From: Flavobacteriales bacterium
GTDB taxonomy: Bacteria; Bacteroidota; Bacteroidia; Flavobacteriales; UA16
Assembly: GCA_028141885.1 (NCBI GenBank)
Contig: JAOIQU010000017.1
Location: forward strand, 1 to 30,435
Direction of reading: 5' to 3'
DNA length: 30,435 bases
Position 1 is the first letter of the stretch. Each line of letters starts with the position of its first letter. Under the pieces are notes generated by a model, which did not search any database, was not told where the DNA came from, and was given only the letters and a program-made list of their open reading frames with translations. This document shows positions 1-8,011 of the stretch, one piece after another. The position numbers were made by a program, and so were the translations under genes.

Positions 1-584
1 CCACCTGTGCCGGTCAAAGTGAAGGCGTCCTCGCCTGACGTGCCGCCCCCAGGGTTGAAGTCGAGCGTTGCGGATGAGCAACCGTAGCCCTGTTCGCTGT
101 AATCCAAGAAGGCATCTATGATGCTGCCGTTGTAATTCGTGGAGAGGGTGCCGTCTTCATTGAACGTGTACACGTCATCGTACTGCGCCGCCTGCAAACC
201 GTTGGAGCCGCTTGAGTACCACTCCGAACTGTACGGAGCCGGACCCACCTGAACTGCACCTTCAACAGTACTCATTCTCCAGGACCCAATGAGTAACTCC
301 GGCAACAACCCCGTGCCGCCACAAACCCCAAACGCATCTAGGTACTGACACGCCTCTGTGGGGTTGGCGTTGTAGTTGCATGCCGTTTGATCAATGCAAG
401 CGTCGTTGTTGTCCCAAATCCCGTCCGAGTCTGAGTCCACAGACCCAAACAACCCAAGGATGGCCAACACGTCAGACACCCCAATGGCGCCATCCGGCTC
501 CACATCAGGTTGGTAGCCACAATCGGTTTGGGCTGAGGCTGCGAACGCGACAAGCATGGCGAGGGAAAAACAAAGGTGCTTCAT
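1..584 (-). CDS. Secreted protein with dockerin-like motif, N-terminal part (cut by window edge)
   Basis: The frame is open from the ATG at 584-582 to the window edge, giving 194 residues without a stop. Residues 1-19 form a clear signal peptide ending in a hydrophobic stretch and ASAQ. Residues 26-47 hold one dockerin-like calcium-loop motif (VEPDGAIGVSDVLAILGLFG), followed by a D-rich DSDSDGIWDNNDAC stretch and one degenerate copy of the Cys-rich ACNY repeat (about 63-90). From about residue 97 the pattern GSWRM..EGAVQVGP followed by YDDVYTFNEDGTLS resembles the beta-rich module often found beside glycoside hydrolase or PKD domains in Bacteroidota secreted proteins. The catalytic or binding part, if any, lies outside the window, so the function is unknown. 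It lies downstream of the FAD oxidase on the same strand, 110 bp away. The inferred location is the periplasm or cell surface. Confidence 0.8.
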   Translation of the reverse strand, partial: MKHLCFSLAMLVAFAASAQTDCGYQPDVEPDGAIGVSDVLAILGLFGSVDSDSDGIWDNNDACIDQTACNYNANPTEACQYLDAFGVCGGTGLLPELLIGSWRMSTVEGAVQVGPAPYSSEWYSSGSNGLQAAQYDDVYTFNEDGTLSTNYNGSIIDAFLDYSEQGYGCSSATLDFNPGGGTSGEDAFTLTGTG

Positions 585-655
585 GAGAAGTGTGTAGGAA
601 TGGACGCGCAAAGGTTGCTGCTGTTTTAAAGATACGCGATGCTAGCGACTTGGGA

Positions 656-699
656 GTTGACCTGAGTCAAAAACGCACGAAGCTGAGTCTCAGGTCAAC
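656..699 (-). promoter_or_regulatory. Inverted repeat overlapping the stop codon of the FAD oxidase gene
   Basis: GTTGACCTGAG at 656-666 is a perfect 11-bp inverted match to CTCAGGTCAAC at 689-699, with a 22-nt spacer. The right arm contains the oxidase stop codon (695-697). A competing short hairpin (CTGAG-T-CTCAG, 683-693) shares bases with the right arm. There is no clean T-tract directly after the outer stem on the minus strand, so it is not a textbook terminator. It may be a 3' mRNA-stabilising stem or a protein site. Confidence 0.4.
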
Positions 700-2134
700 G
701 ACTGTCAGGAAAAATTTTCCCAGGATTCAGGATGCTTTTGGGGTCGAGGACACGCTTGATGCCTTTCATGATGGCCAATTGTTGTGGAGAACATGCGAGG
801 TCCATGAAGTTCTTTTGGACGTACCCGATGCCATGCTCACCGCTGAGGGTGCCGCCCAGCCTGACCACTTCGGCAAACAACTCCCGGATCGCGGCGGTCA
901 GCGTGCTGTTCCACGTTTCCTCGTTGAGGTCGTCCCTCAAAATGTTGATGTGCAAGTTCCCATCGCCAGCGTGGCCGTAACAAATGGACCGAAAGCCATG
1001 TGCCTCTCCCAACGCCTTGACCTTGGCGAGCAACGCCGGCAGATGTCCCCGCGGGACCACGGTGTCTTCTTCTTTGTAGGTGCTGGCCGCTTTCACCGCC
1101 TCCCCAACCCGTCGTCGCAAGAACCACAGGGCATCTTTTTCAGCGGCAGACTCGGCAAACAACACTTCCCCAGCGCCATGCGCTTCGAGTACGGGTAGGA
1201 TGCGCTCGCATTGAGGCATCAGTTCTTCCGGCGTGAAGCCATCCACTTCGATGAGCAAGTGCGCCTGATCCTTGAGGCCGAGCGCGGGTTCGCTCGTTTC
1301 GGTGAAGGCCTGCGCCAGCAGAATGGCGTCTCGCTCCATGAATTCAAGGGCACTGGGCATGGCGCCCGCTTGAAAAATGGCCGCCACGGCCGCACATGCC
1401 GATGCCGCCGATTCGAATGGCACCAGCATCAACGCCTGATGTCTCGGCAACGGGAGCAGCTTCAACGTCGCCCGTGTGATGATGCCAAGGGTGCCTTCGC
1501 TGCCCACCATCAGCTGGGTGAGGTTGTAGCCCGTCGAGTTCTTGAGGGTGTTGGCTCCGGTTTCCATGACCGTGCCGTCGGCCAGCACCACTTCGAGGTT
1601 GAGAACCCAGTCCTTGGTGACGCCATATTTCACCGCCCTGGGACCACCGCTGTTTTCCGCGAGGTTGCCGCCAATGGTGCAAGTCCCCCGTGAGGCAGGA
1701 TCCACGGCGTACATCAATCCGTGCTCAGCAGCGGCATTCGAAAGCACTTCGGTGATGACACCCGGCTCCACAATCGCCTGGTGGTTGACGGTGTCGATCG
1801 CCACAATCTTGTTCATCCGGCGCATCGATAAGGCAATGCCACCGCACACAGGAAGCGCGCCGCCGCTCAGCCCTGTGCGGGCACCTCCCGCCGTGACGGG
1901 CACAGCGTACTCGTGCGCCCAGGCCAAAATCGCCGACACCTCGGCCGTTGATTCGGGCTCCATGACCACGTCTGGGACGAACACCAAATCCTCCGTCTCG
2001 TCTGATCCGTGGGCGGTTCGAACATCGGTGCTCCAATGCGCCCTGCCCTCACCGACCAAGGACGAAAGCTCCTGTCGCGCCTCTTGAAGGACGTCGTGGA
2101 CTTGGGTCGAGGATGCGGTCGGGGCAGGTTCCAT
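695..2134 (-). CDS. FAD-linked oxidase, GlcD / D-lactate dehydrogenase type
   Basis: The 479-residue protein belongs to the flavoprotein family that oxidises 2-hydroxy acids such as glycolate or D-lactate to 2-oxo acids. The FAD-binding (PCMH-type) domain spans about 45-220, with the phosphate-binding loop TAGGARTGLSGGALPV near 81-96. The C-terminal FAD-oxidase cap follows, with GHAGDGNLHINI near 387 and SGEHGIG near 431, both family hallmarks. It ends with NPGKIF, the usual family terminus. The frame stays open to 2368, but that would run 167 bp into the divergent peptidase gene. The ATG at 2134 gives a normal family length and leaves a 67-bp divergent intergenic region. No iron-sulfur domain is fused and no GlcE/GlcF partner is visible, so the substrate cannot be settled. 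It is probably a soluble or peripheral-membrane enzyme feeding electrons to quinone. Confidence 0.93.
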   Translation of the reverse strand: MEPAPTASSTQVHDVLQEARQELSSLVGEGRAHWSTDVRTAHGSDETEDLVFVPDVVMEPESTAEVSAILAWAHEYAVPVTAGGARTGLSGGALPVCGGIALSMRRMNKIVAIDTVNHQAIVEPGVITEVLSNAAAEHGLMYAVDPASRGTCTIGGNLAENSGGPRAVKYGVTKDWVLNLEVVLADGTVMETGANTLKNSTGYNLTQLMVGSEGTLGIITRATLKLLPLPRHQALMLVPFESAASACAAVAAIFQAGAMPSALEFMERDAILLAQAFTETSEPALGLKDQAHLLIEVDGFTPEELMPQCERILPVLEAHGAGEVLFAESAAEKDALWFLRRRVGEAVKAASTYKEEDTVVPRGHLPALLAKVKALGEAHGFRSICYGHAGDGNLHINILRDDLNEETWNSTLTAAIRELFAEVVRLGGTLSGEHGIGYVQKNFMDLACSPQQLAIMKGIKRVLDPKSILNPGKIFPDSR

Positions 2135-2161
2135 TCGGGTTGCGTTATCTTGGGCGATTGT

Positions 2162-2169
2162 CAAAGGTA
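2162..2169 (-). promoter_or_regulatory. Candidate -7 promoter element for the FAD oxidase
   Basis: CAAAGGTA on the plus strand reads TACCTTTG on the minus strand, matching the Bacteroidota -7 consensus TAnnTTTG. It lies 28 bp upstream of the proposed ATG, which supports the 2134 start. I see no convincing -33 TTG at the usual distance. Confidence 0.4.
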
Positions 2170-2201
2170 ACCTGACGAACAAACACCTTTTTTCCCTGAG
2201 A

Positions 2202-4409
2202 ATGGAACTTATCAAACGAGGCGCGACGGTGGCCCTCGGTTTGGCGTTGTTGACCCAAACCACAATGGCCTTTGCGCAGGAAGCACGTTTCTCCAATGAG
2301 GCGATCTGGGCATCTGGAACTTTCCGCACCGAATACGTGTGGGGCATCCGGTCCATGGCCGACGGCAAGCACTACACCACCCAAGAATTCGACGAGACCA
2401 AAGGGTCGTGCATTGTCAAGTGGTCCTACAAAACCGGACGTGTGGTCGACACTTTGTTGACATCCACCATGGCATTTGACGACCCTCGGGAATTCTTTGG
2501 CGGTTATGAATTCAGCAGCGACGAGCGCTTCGTGGTGTTGACCACGGCGAGCGAAGGCCTGTACCGCCACTCGTTCTACGCCAACTTCTACGTCTACGAC
2601 TTTGAGTCGGACAGCGAGGCTCGTCCCATCACGGACTTCAGCCTAGGCAAACAGCGACTCGCTCAGCTTTCTCCTGCTGGTGACAAGGTGGCCTTTGTCC
2701 GCGACAACAACATCTTTATTTCCGACCTGGCAACTGGCGCCGAAGAGCAAGTCACCGACGATGGCCTAACAAACACCATCATCAACGGGGCGACGGACTG
2801 GGTGTACGAGGAGGAATTTGGGGACGACCAAGGATTGTTTTGGAATGCGGATGGCTCACGTTTGGCCTACCTCAAGTTCGACGAAAGCAACGTGCGAGAA
2901 TTCCACATGTCTGTCTACGGATCCCTCTACCCCGATCCCTACACGTTCAAATACCCCAAGGCGGGAGAGGACAACAGCGAGGTTTCCGTTCATATCTATT
3001 CCCTGCAGGACAACGTGAACAAGGCCGTGGCGGTTCCCAAATCCGCTGACTACATCCCGCGCATCAAATGGACCAACGATGCCGAGACTCTGTGCATTTT
3101 CACCATGAACCGCCACCAAAACGACTTGCGGTTGTTGTTGACCGACGGTGAATTCCCCAACAATCGTCTCGGCACCAAGGAGGTGTTCAAGGAAACCTGC
3201 AACACGTACATCGACATCAACGACAACCTGACGTTCCTCGCCGATGGCCAGTCGTTTGTGATGACTTCAGAGCGTGACGAGTACAACCACATTTACAAGT
3301 TCGATTTCGCGGGCAACGCCACTCAATTGACAAAAGGCACATGGGACGTGGTGGACGTGTTGGGATTTGACGCCAAGCGCAAGCGGGTGCATTTCACCTC
3401 CTCCAAAGAAGGCGCCACCCAAAAGCACACCAGCTATGTGGACTTGCGCGGTCGCATCACCACCTTGGACAACACCCCGGGCACCCACAGCGACGACTTC
3501 TCAAACAGCTTCGATTACAGCATTCACCAGCACAGCACGGCCAACACCCCGCCGGTGTACACCCTGCGCAACAGCCAAGGCAAGGTCATTCGCACCTTGA
3601 AGGACAACGCGAGTCTGCGTGAAACGTTGGGCGAGCACGGCGCCGTGGACAAGGAGTTCTTCACGTTCACCAACCACGCAGGTGTGGAATTGAACTGCTG
3701 GAAGATGCTCCCCCAGGATTTCGACCCCGCCAAGAAATACCCCGTTTACGTGGCCATCTACGGCGGGCCTGGAGCCAACACCGTGAACGACAGCTGGGGC
3801 GGCGCCACATTCATGTGGCAGCAGTATCTCGCCCAGGAAGGTTACATCGTCGTATCGTGTGACCCTCGTGGCACCCAGTTCCGCGGACGAGCGTTCGAAC
3901 ACAGCACCTACAAGGAACTCGGCAAGCTGGAAACCCAGGACTTCATTGACCTCGCCGAGCATCTCGGTACGTGGGATTACGTCGATGCCGAGCGCATCGG
4001 CATTCAGGGCTGGAGCTACGGAGGCTTCATGACGTTGCTGTGCATGACCAAGGGCGCGGACGTCTACAACGCCGGCATCAGCGTGGCTCCGGTGACCAAC
4101 TGGCGCTACTACGACACCATCTACACGGAGCGTTTCATGCGCACACCGCAAGAAAACGAAAGCGGCTACGACGACAACAGCCCCGTGAACCACGCGGACA
4201 AACTCGAAGGTTCCCTCCTTCTTGTCCACGGTTCCGGCGACGACAACGTCCACTACCAGAACTCCATGGAAATGATCAATGCGCTCGTGGCGGCGAACAA
4301 GGACTTTGACTTCTTCGTCTACCCCGACCGCAACCACGGCATTTACGGCGGAAACACCCGCCTGCACCTCTTCAACATGATGATGGATTTCGTGAAGGAC
4401 AACTTCTGA
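2202..4409 (+). CDS. Secreted dipeptidyl peptidase IV (S9 family)
   Basis: The 735-residue protein is a prolyl-oligopeptidase-family exopeptidase that releases X-Pro or X-Ala dipeptides from peptide N-termini. A signal peptide covers residues 1-25 (cut after AFA-Q or nearby), placing it in the periplasm or outside. The N-terminal beta-propeller (about 40-480) contains DWVYEEEF around 200-206, the Glu pair that anchors the substrate amino terminus in true DPP IV. The alpha/beta hydrolase domain carries the triad: Ser605 in GWSYGGF, Asp680 in HGSGDDNVH, and His712 in DRNHGIYGG. All key residues are present, so it should be active. Its stop lies 48 bp before a peptide transporter gene on the same strand, arguing for joint peptide use. 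The length is normal for the family. The start is the first ATG, directly before the signal peptide. Confidence 0.96.
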   Translation: MELIKRGATVALGLALLTQTTMAFAQEARFSNEAIWASGTFRTEYVWGIRSMADGKHYTTQEFDETKGSCIVKWSYKTGRVVDTLLTSTMAFDDPREFFGGYEFSSDERFVVLTTASEGLYRHSFYANFYVYDFESDSEARPITDFSLGKQRLAQLSPAGDKVAFVRDNNIFISDLATGAEEQVTDDGLTNTIINGATDWVYEEEFGDDQGLFWNADGSRLAYLKFDESNVREFHMSVYGSLYPDPYTFKYPKAGEDNSEVSVHIYSLQDNVNKAVAVPKSADYIPRIKWTNDAETLCIFTMNRHQNDLRLLLTDGEFPNNRLGTKEVFKETCNTYIDINDNLTFLADGQSFVMTSERDEYNHIYKFDFAGNATQLTKGTWDVVDVLGFDAKRKRVHFTSSKEGATQKHTSYVDLRGRITTLDNTPGTHSDDFSNSFDYSIHQHSTANTPPVYTLRNSQGKVIRTLKDNASLRETLGEHGAVDKEFFTFTNHAGVELNCWKMLPQDFDPAKKYPVYVAIYGGPGANTVNDSWGGATFMWQQYLAQEGYIVVSCDPRGTQFRGRAFEHSTYKELGKLETQDFIDLAEHLGTWDYVDAERIGIQGWSYGGFMTLLCMTKGADVYNAGISVAPVTNWRYYDTIYTERFMRTPQENESGYDDNSPVNHADKLEGSLLLVHGSGDDNVHYQNSMEMINALVAANKDFDFFVYPDRNHGIYGGNTRLHLFNMMMDFVKDNF

Positions 4410-4457
4410 GCCATCCTTTGACTTTGAACACACAAAACCCTCAAAACACCTGATCTC

Positions 4458-5960
4458 ATGGCCCAATTGAAACTTGCCGCAGGGCACCCTCAAGGCTTGA
4501 TGACCCTCTTCTTCTCGGAGATGTGGGAGCGCTTCTGCTACTACGGCATGCGCGTCCTCTTGACGTTGTTCCTTGTGAAATCCTTGCTGAAGGGCGACTC
4601 CGACGCCGCCCTCATTTACGGTGCGTACACCGCCTTGATTTACGCCGCGCCCGTGCTCGGCGGAAAAATGGCCGACCAGTACCTCGGCTACCGCTACGCC
4701 ATCCTTCTCGGCGCCGTCCTGATGGCCATCGGAGAATTCCTCATGGTCGGTGGTGCGCTTGGTGGACCTGAAGCCATCGCCACAAGCGAAATGCTCATGC
4801 TCTTTGGCATGGGAGCTTTGATTGTCGGCAACGGCTTCTTCAAAGCGAACATCTCCACCATCGTTGGAAAGCTCTATGAGGACAACGACCCCCGTCGCGA
4901 CTCAGGCTTCACCATCTTCTATATCGGCATCAACATTGGGGCGCTGCTTGCCACCACCGTGGTGGCCTTTGTCGGAGAAACCTGCGGATTTGAGTACGGC
5001 TTCGGCTTGGCTGGCATCGGCATGTTGGCCGGCCTCTTCATCTTCTGGAGCGGACGTGAGAACTACGCCGCGGCACCAGGCCTCGACATCACTGAAGAAG
5101 GCCACAAAAAAGCCGGCCCCCTCAAAATTTACCAGTGGATTTCTGTGGGCTCACTCGCCCTCATCCCTGCGTGCTACTTCCTGATCAGCCAAAACGATTG
5201 GATGACTTACTTGCTGACAGGCCTGTTTGTGCTTGTGGCCGCCTCCCTGATTCGCGCAGGCATCAAAGAAGGCCCCATGTGGCGCGACCGCATGATTGCG
5301 CTGGTCATTTTCATGGTGATCAACATCGTGTTTTGGGCGTGCTTTGAGCAAGCAGGTACGTCCTTGACGCTTTTCGCGGACCGCAACGTGAGCCGCGAAA
5401 TCTTCGGCTGGACCATGCCCGCTTCGATGACGCAGTTCTTCAACCCTGCGTTCATCATCATCTTCGGATCGATTTTCTCCGTGATGTGGGTGAAGTTGGA
5501 CCAAATCGGAAAGAACCCCAGCATCCCCATGAAGTTTGCCCTGGGCATCCTTCAGCTCGGTGCCGGTTTCTTGATCACCCTGTTGGGCTTGCAATTCGCA
5601 GACGAGCAGGCGATGGTGCCCCTTTTGACCCTCGTCTTCTTGTACCTCTTGCACACCACAGGTGAACTCTTCCTCTCTCCCATCGGCTTGTCCATGGTGA
5701 CCAAGCTCTCGCCCAAAAGCATGGCCGGAACCGCCATGGGAGGCTGGTTCCTGTCCTTCGCCATCGCCAACTATGCAGGCGGCTTGATTGCGTCGTTGAC
5801 TGGAGGTCACGGCGACTCAGGCGAAGAAGTCACGGCTGCTGCTGGACTGGTGAAGTACACCGACGTGTTCGCCACCATTGGCTGGACCTGTGTGGGCATT
5901 GCGGTCTTGATTGCGCTGCTCAACAAGTCACTCAACAAGTTGATGCACGGCGTGAAGTGA
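4458..5960 (+). CDS. POT family proton-coupled oligopeptide transporter
   Basis: The 500-residue polytopic inner-membrane protein takes up di- and tripeptides with protons. The POT signature ExxERFxYYG is intact at residues 21-30 (EMWERFCYYG). The second family motif is seen as LGGKMADQYLGYRYAILLG, and FYIGINIGALL matches the FYxxINxG motif. Hydrophobic segments across the chain fit 12-14 membrane helices and the length is normal. It follows the dipeptidyl peptidase by 48 bp with no terminator between, so the two are probably co-transcribed. The peptidase makes dipeptides and this protein imports them. A strong hairpin terminator follows 26 bp after the stop. Confidence 0.96.
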   Translation: MAQLKLAAGHPQGLMTLFFSEMWERFCYYGMRVLLTLFLVKSLLKGDSDAALIYGAYTALIYAAPVLGGKMADQYLGYRYAILLGAVLMAIGEFLMVGGALGGPEAIATSEMLMLFGMGALIVGNGFFKANISTIVGKLYEDNDPRRDSGFTIFYIGINIGALLATTVVAFVGETCGFEYGFGLAGIGMLAGLFIFWSGRENYAAAPGLDITEEGHKKAGPLKIYQWISVGSLALIPACYFLISQNDWMTYLLTGLFVLVAASLIRAGIKEGPMWRDRMIALVIFMVINIVFWACFEQAGTSLTLFADRNVSREIFGWTMPASMTQFFNPAFIIIFGSIFSVMWVKLDQIGKNPSIPMKFALGILQLGAGFLITLLGLQFADEQAMVPLLTLVFLYLLHTTGELFLSPIGLSMVTKLSPKSMAGTAMGGWFLSFAIANYAGGLIASLTGGHGDSGEEVTAAAGLVKYTDVFATIGWTCVGIAVLIALLNKSLNKLMHGVK

Positions 5961-5985
5961 TTCACACCAAACCCACAAGAATCCC

Positions 5986-6011
5986 AAAAGGCGCCTCCGG
6001 GCGCCTTTTTT
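5986..6011 (+). terminator. Rho-independent terminator after the peptidase-transporter unit
   Basis: AAAAGGCGCC at 5986-5995 and GGCGCCTTTT at 6000-6009 form a perfect 10-bp stem with a TCCG loop, followed by further Ts. It ends the transcript of the peptidase and transporter just before the thioredoxin-like gene. Confidence 0.9.
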
Positions 6012-6027
6012 CTGCGATATTGCACAC

Positions 6028-6570
6028 ATGAGAACAACACTCTTGACCTTGGCTTTGGTGATGGCAGGTGGTTTGGCTTGGGGCCAAGCGGCAAGCATCA
6101 ATTGGATGTCGCTCGAAGAGGCTGTGGCCGCCCAACAAAAGGAACCACGCAAAATCGTGATGGACGTCTACACCAAGTGGTGTGGCCCCTGCAAAATGAT
6201 GATGGCCAACACCTTCACGAACGCAAGTGTCATCGAGTACATCAATTCGAATTACTACGCCGTGAAGTTCGACGCCGAATCTCCCGATCCTGTGACGTTC
6301 CAAGGCAATGAGTTCAAAAACCCCACCTACGACCCCAACCGTCGCGGCCGCAATGGCGTGCACGAATTGTCGCGGGCACTCAAGGTGAACGCCTACCCCA
6401 CACTCGTATACTTCGATGAAGACGCCAACGTGATTGCCCCCATCAGCGGGTACAAGCAACCTGCCCAAATGGAGCTTTACCTGAAGTTCTTCAACGAGGC
6501 GTGGCGCGCTGGGTTTGACCAAGCGGCTTGGGAATCATACAGGGACAACTTCGAGTACACTTGGCGCTGA
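6028..6570 (+). CDS. Secreted thioredoxin-fold protein
   Basis: The 180-residue protein has a signal peptide (residues 1-20, ending AWGQ), then a thioredoxin-like fold with the redox motif WCGPCK at 51-56 (Cys52 and Cys55). The cis-Pro region is seen as NAYPTLVYFDEDA. The chain contains an extra segment around 85-115 (DPVTFQGNEF to RRGRNG) between the active-site helix and the cis-Pro strand, as in DUF255-like or DsbD-gamma-like Bacteroidota thioredoxins. It is probably a periplasmic disulfide reductase or oxidase. The many Cys-rich secreted proteins in this window are plausible clients, but that is inference. It starts 17 bp after the upstream terminator, so its promoter must overlap that region. 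No terminator is seen before the citrate synthase gene. Confidence 0.9.
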   Translation: MRTTLLTLALVMAGGLAWGQAASINWMSLEEAVAAQQKEPRKIVMDVYTKWCGPCKMMMANTFTNASVIEYINSNYYAVKFDAESPDPVTFQGNEFKNPTYDPNRRGRNGVHELSRALKVNAYPTLVYFDEDANVIAPISGYKQPAQMELYLKFFNEAWRAGFDQAAWESYRDNFEYTWR

Positions 6571-6604
6571 CGCGCCGGCTGTATTGCCTGGTCGACCAAC
6601 ACGC

Positions 6605-6631
6605 TTGACGGCCGCGCTTCCCCTATCTTTG
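6605..6631 (+). promoter_or_regulatory. Candidate promoter of the citrate synthase gene
   Basis: TATCTTTG at 6624-6631 is a perfect match to the Bacteroidota -7 element TAnnTTTG, with a TTG at 6605-6607 as a possible -33 element (16-nt spacing, slightly short). Transcription would start near 6638, leaving a leader of about 80 nt before the ATG at 6719. Confidence 0.5.
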
Positions 6632-6718
6632 GGCTCCCTGCACGGAGTCCTTTCTTTTGGTTTGGACTTTCGACTGCAGATTGGATACAACGAAACTGCA
6701 CACCAACCGCGTCTCAAC

Positions 6719-8008
6719 ATGAGTGACACAGCACGCTTGATCCTGGATGGCCAGGAGTACGAATTCCCGGTCTTGACGGGCTCTGAAAACGAAAAGGCCA
6801 TCGACATTTCGAAACTTCGTGGCACCACGGGATACATCACCATGGACCCAGGTTTCAAGAACACAGGGTCGACGCAAAGCGGCATCACTTATCTCGACGG
6901 GGAGAACGGCATCCTGCGCTACCGTGGCTATTCCATCGAAGAACTCGCGGAAAAAGCGTCGTTCATGGAAGTGGCCTACCTCCTGATCTACGGTGACTTG
7001 CCCAACAAAAAGGAGCTTGACTACTTCAACGACAGCATCACCCACCACACGTTGGTGCACGAAAACATGAAGCGCTTCTTTGACGCGTTCCCTCTTGGGG
7101 CCCACCCCATGGGCATGTTGAGCTCAATGGTGGCTTCGCTTTCCACGTTCTACCCTGAATCCCAAAACCCGAACCGCGACATCACGGACATCGATCTGAC
7201 GATCCACAGATTGATCGCCAAGATTCCTACCCTCGCGGCCCAGGCGTACAAGCACAACGTAGGCTTGCCCACGATGTACCCCAAGAACAACTTGAGCTAC
7301 GTCGGCAACTTCATGCACATGATGTGGGGCGTGCCTGCGGAGGAATACAAAGTGGACCCCATCATTGAGTCCGCATTGAACAAGTTGTTCATCCTCCACG
7401 CAGACCACGAGCAAAACTGCTCGACCTCGACGGTACGCGTGGTCGGTTCTTCGCAAGCCAATCTGTACAGCAGCGTGTCTGCAGGGGTTTCTGCCCTGTG
7501 GGGACCGCTTCACGGTGGAGCGAACCAAGCGGTGATTGAAATGCTCGAAGCCATCCGTGCTGAAGGCAGCCCACTCCAATCTTGGATTGACCGTGCCAAG
7601 GACAAGACCGACAGCTTCCGCTTGATGGGCTTTGGACACCGCGTGTACAAGAACTTCGACCCTCGTGCCCGCATCATCAAAAAAGCGGCCGACGAAGTCC
7701 TCGGACAGCTCGGAATCGACGACCCTGTGCTCGACATCGCCAAGCAGCTTGAAGAAGTGGCGCTCAATGACGAATACTTCGTGCAGCGCGGCCTCTACCC
7801 CAACGTGGATTTCTACAGCGGCATCATTTACCGCGCCCTTGGCATTCCAACCGACATGTTCACGGTCATGTTTGCCCTGGGACGTCTCCCAGGCTGGATT
7901 GGCCAGTGGAAGGAAATGACGGAGAACCGTGAGCCCATTGGCCGTCCGCGTCAAATCTACACTGGCGCGACGCACCGCGGGTTTGTGGGACTCAACGACC
8001 GCAAGTAA
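6719..8008 (+). CDS. gltA: Citrate synthase
   Basis: The 429-residue enzyme condenses acetyl-CoA and oxaloacetate to citrate, the entry step of the TCA cycle, in the cytoplasm. The catalytic set of type II citrate synthase is present: His265 in GPLHGGANQA, His307 in GFGHRVYKN and Asp364 in NVDFYSGI. The region HADHEQNCSTSTVR is also typical. The reading frame is open back to 6515, inside the thioredoxin-like gene, but that extension has no homology-like character. The ATG at 6719 gives the standard family length and lies downstream of a good promoter element. Only 3 bp separate its stop from the crotonase-family gene, so the two are co-transcribed. Confidence 0.97.
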   Translation: MSDTARLILDGQEYEFPVLTGSENEKAIDISKLRGTTGYITMDPGFKNTGSTQSGITYLDGENGILRYRGYSIEELAEKASFMEVAYLLIYGDLPNKKELDYFNDSITHHTLVHENMKRFFDAFPLGAHPMGMLSSMVASLSTFYPESQNPNRDITDIDLTIHRLIAKIPTLAAQAYKHNVGLPTMYPKNNLSYVGNFMHMMWGVPAEEYKVDPIIESALNKLFILHADHEQNCSTSTVRVVGSSQANLYSSVSAGVSALWGPLHGGANQAVIEMLEAIRAEGSPLQSWIDRAKDKTDSFRLMGFGHRVYKNFDPRARIIKKAADEVLGQLGIDDPVLDIAKQLEEVALNDEYFVQRGLYPNVDFYSGIIYRALGIPTDMFTVMFALGRLPGWIGQWKEMTENREPIGRPRQIYTGATHRGFVGLNDRK

Positions 8009-8011
8009 GCC

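Noticed and set aside
2135..2368. N-terminal extension of the FAD oxidase up to 2368
   Set aside because: It would overlap the divergent peptidase gene and its signal peptide, and the extension lacks family similarity. A -7 element at 2162-2169 fits the shorter start.
3501..4493. A long antisense open frame (330 codons, minus) across the peptidase gene
   Set aside because: It lies wholly opposite the DPP IV catalytic domain, whose motifs are certain. The predicted chain is low-complexity Val/His/Gly-rich with no domain; it is a by-product of codon bias.
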